The position numbers were made by a program, and so were the translations under genes. 6,223 bases of DNA. Origin: Actinomycetota bacterium (lineage in GTDB: Bacteria > Actinomycetota > Thermoleophilia > Solirubrobacterales > Solirubrobacteraceae). The stretch is taken from NCBI GenBank assembly GCA_903970315.1, contig CAJCIJ010000119.1, positions 1 through 6,223 of the forward strand, given 5' to 3'. Shown here one piece after another: positions 5,678 through 6,223 of the stretch. Positions within the stretch are counted from its first letter, which is position 1, and each line of letters begins with the position of its first letter. The notes beneath the pieces are model-generated. The model was not told the origin of the DNA. It searched no databases and saw nothing but the letters and a program-made list of their open reading frames with translations.

Positions 5678-6223
5678 TTACTCCCCCAGCAGGGGCAGCG
5701 GTTGCTCAGACCCGGGCAGCTGCCCACCATCCGCTGCGTCCAGGCGCGCAGCAAGGACGGTCATGTCGTCTCCCCCATCGATCTCGCGGCTGCCCTCCAG
5801 GCCCGCGTTGCGGCGCAGGTCATCGACGCGCTGTACCTGCTTGTCAAGCTGGCGCGTGCGGGTGTCCGTGAGCTCGGCATAAGCCCGGCGCGAGCTCTCA
5901 AGCGCCCGGTCGACCTTGTCCATCTGCTCCTTGAATCGCCCCCACTGGTCGTTGAAGCCTCCCAGCGCCTTCAGGATCTCGTTGGTCTGCTGGGCAAGCT
6001 TGAAGTTGTCGCTGGCCTGGCGAATCACGGCGAGGATCGCAAACAGGGTCAGCGGCGAGCACAGCACGACCTTTTCCCGCAACGCCGCGTCGAGCAGCTC
6101 GGGGTCGTTTTCGTGCAGAAACCCGTACACCTGCTCGTTGGGAATGAACACGAGCATGTAGTCCAGCGTCCCGCCCTCGGGGTCGATGTAGTCGCGCGTG
6201 GTGACCTCCTTGATGCGCGCGCG
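5678..6223 (-). CDS. rmuC: DNA recombination protein RmuC, 5'-truncated by window edge
   Basis: 182 residues are visible, with the frame open to the window edge and a TAA stop at 5678-5680. The ATG at 6157 is internal, because similarity continues upstream (IKEVTTRDYIDPEGGTLDYM). The RmuC core is clear: MLVFIPNEQVYGFLHENDP, then KVVLCSPLTLFAILAVIRQA, followed by a helical, charged C-terminal region (QWGRFKEQMDKVDRAL, then RAYAELTDTRTRQLDKQVQRVDDL) of coiled-coil character. Family knowledge: RmuC proteins have an N-terminal membrane/coiled-coil part and a predicted nuclease-fold domain; loss in E. coli raises inversion frequency at short inverted repeats, and it is implicated in limiting DNA rearrangement. 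The last 30 or so residues are acidic and variable. It is the first visible gene of a two-gene unit. Confidence 0.92.
   Translation of the reverse strand, partial: RARIKEVTTRDYIDPEGGTLDYMLVFIPNEQVYGFLHENDPELLDAALREKVVLCSPLTLFAILAVIRQASDNFKLAQQTNEILKALGGFNDQWGRFKEQMDKVDRALESSRRAYAELTDTRTRQLDKQVQRVDDLRRNAGLEGSREIDGGDDMTVLAARLDAADGGQLPGSEQPLPLLGE

Noticed and set aside
5433..5882. A 149-codon Arg/Ser/Pro-rich plus-strand frame.
   Set aside because: Low-complexity composition typical of a shadow frame, antisense to rmuC and the membrane protein gene.

Overview
This is a GC-rich window with mostly G/C third codon positions and few Shine-Dalgarno sites. It suggests an actinobacterium, most likely Thermoleophilia/Solirubrobacterales. 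That placement is a recognition-based inference from three products: an SGNH hydrolase domain with GDST, GAN and DGLH blocks, a secreted class A beta-lactamase-fold serine hydrolase with an FKGGWG motif, and a lipoprotein with a four-cysteine C-terminal domain. No 16S or other marker gene is present. There is no tRNA, rRNA or CRISPR array that I can see.

Layout, left to right. Bases 1-945 (+) hold the 3' part of an SGNH/GDSL hydrolase gene whose start lies outside the window. Bases 946-1272 contain no intact gene, but a 62-codon minus-strand open stretch (1039-1224) reads like the tail of a decayed protein, and a small hairpin lies next to the following gene's stop. Bases 1273-3098 (-) are a two-gene unit: a lipoprotein (2400-3098) followed by a secreted serine hydrolase (1273-2331). 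Diverging from it at 3152-4328 (+) is a close paralogue of that serine hydrolase, now broken by an apparent 2-base deletion at about 4013. The two hydrolase copies therefore form a diverged inverted pair flanking the lipoprotein.

Bases 4388-4657 (+) are the C-terminal remnant of an IS5-family transposase. It lies tail to tail, 6 bases away, with a pRiA4b ORF-3-like gene (4664-5141, -) that also carries a frameshift, at about 4811. So 4.0-5.1 kb holds three consecutive damaged genes. Either this is a decay zone around an old insertion, or the two indels are sequence errors.

Bases 5245-6223 (-) are an ordinary two-gene unit: the 3' part of rmuC followed by a small two-helix membrane protein, ending in a perfect 12-bp inverted repeat (5187-5218) that looks like its terminator.

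Functionally the left and middle parts look like cell-envelope genes: a possible envelope acyl-modifying SGNH domain, penicillin-recognising-type serine hydrolases and a lipoprotein. The right part is a genome-maintenance gene with a mobile-element scar beside it. I see no convincing undescribed multi-gene system. The most unusual element is the lipoprotein with its inverted hydrolase paralogues.
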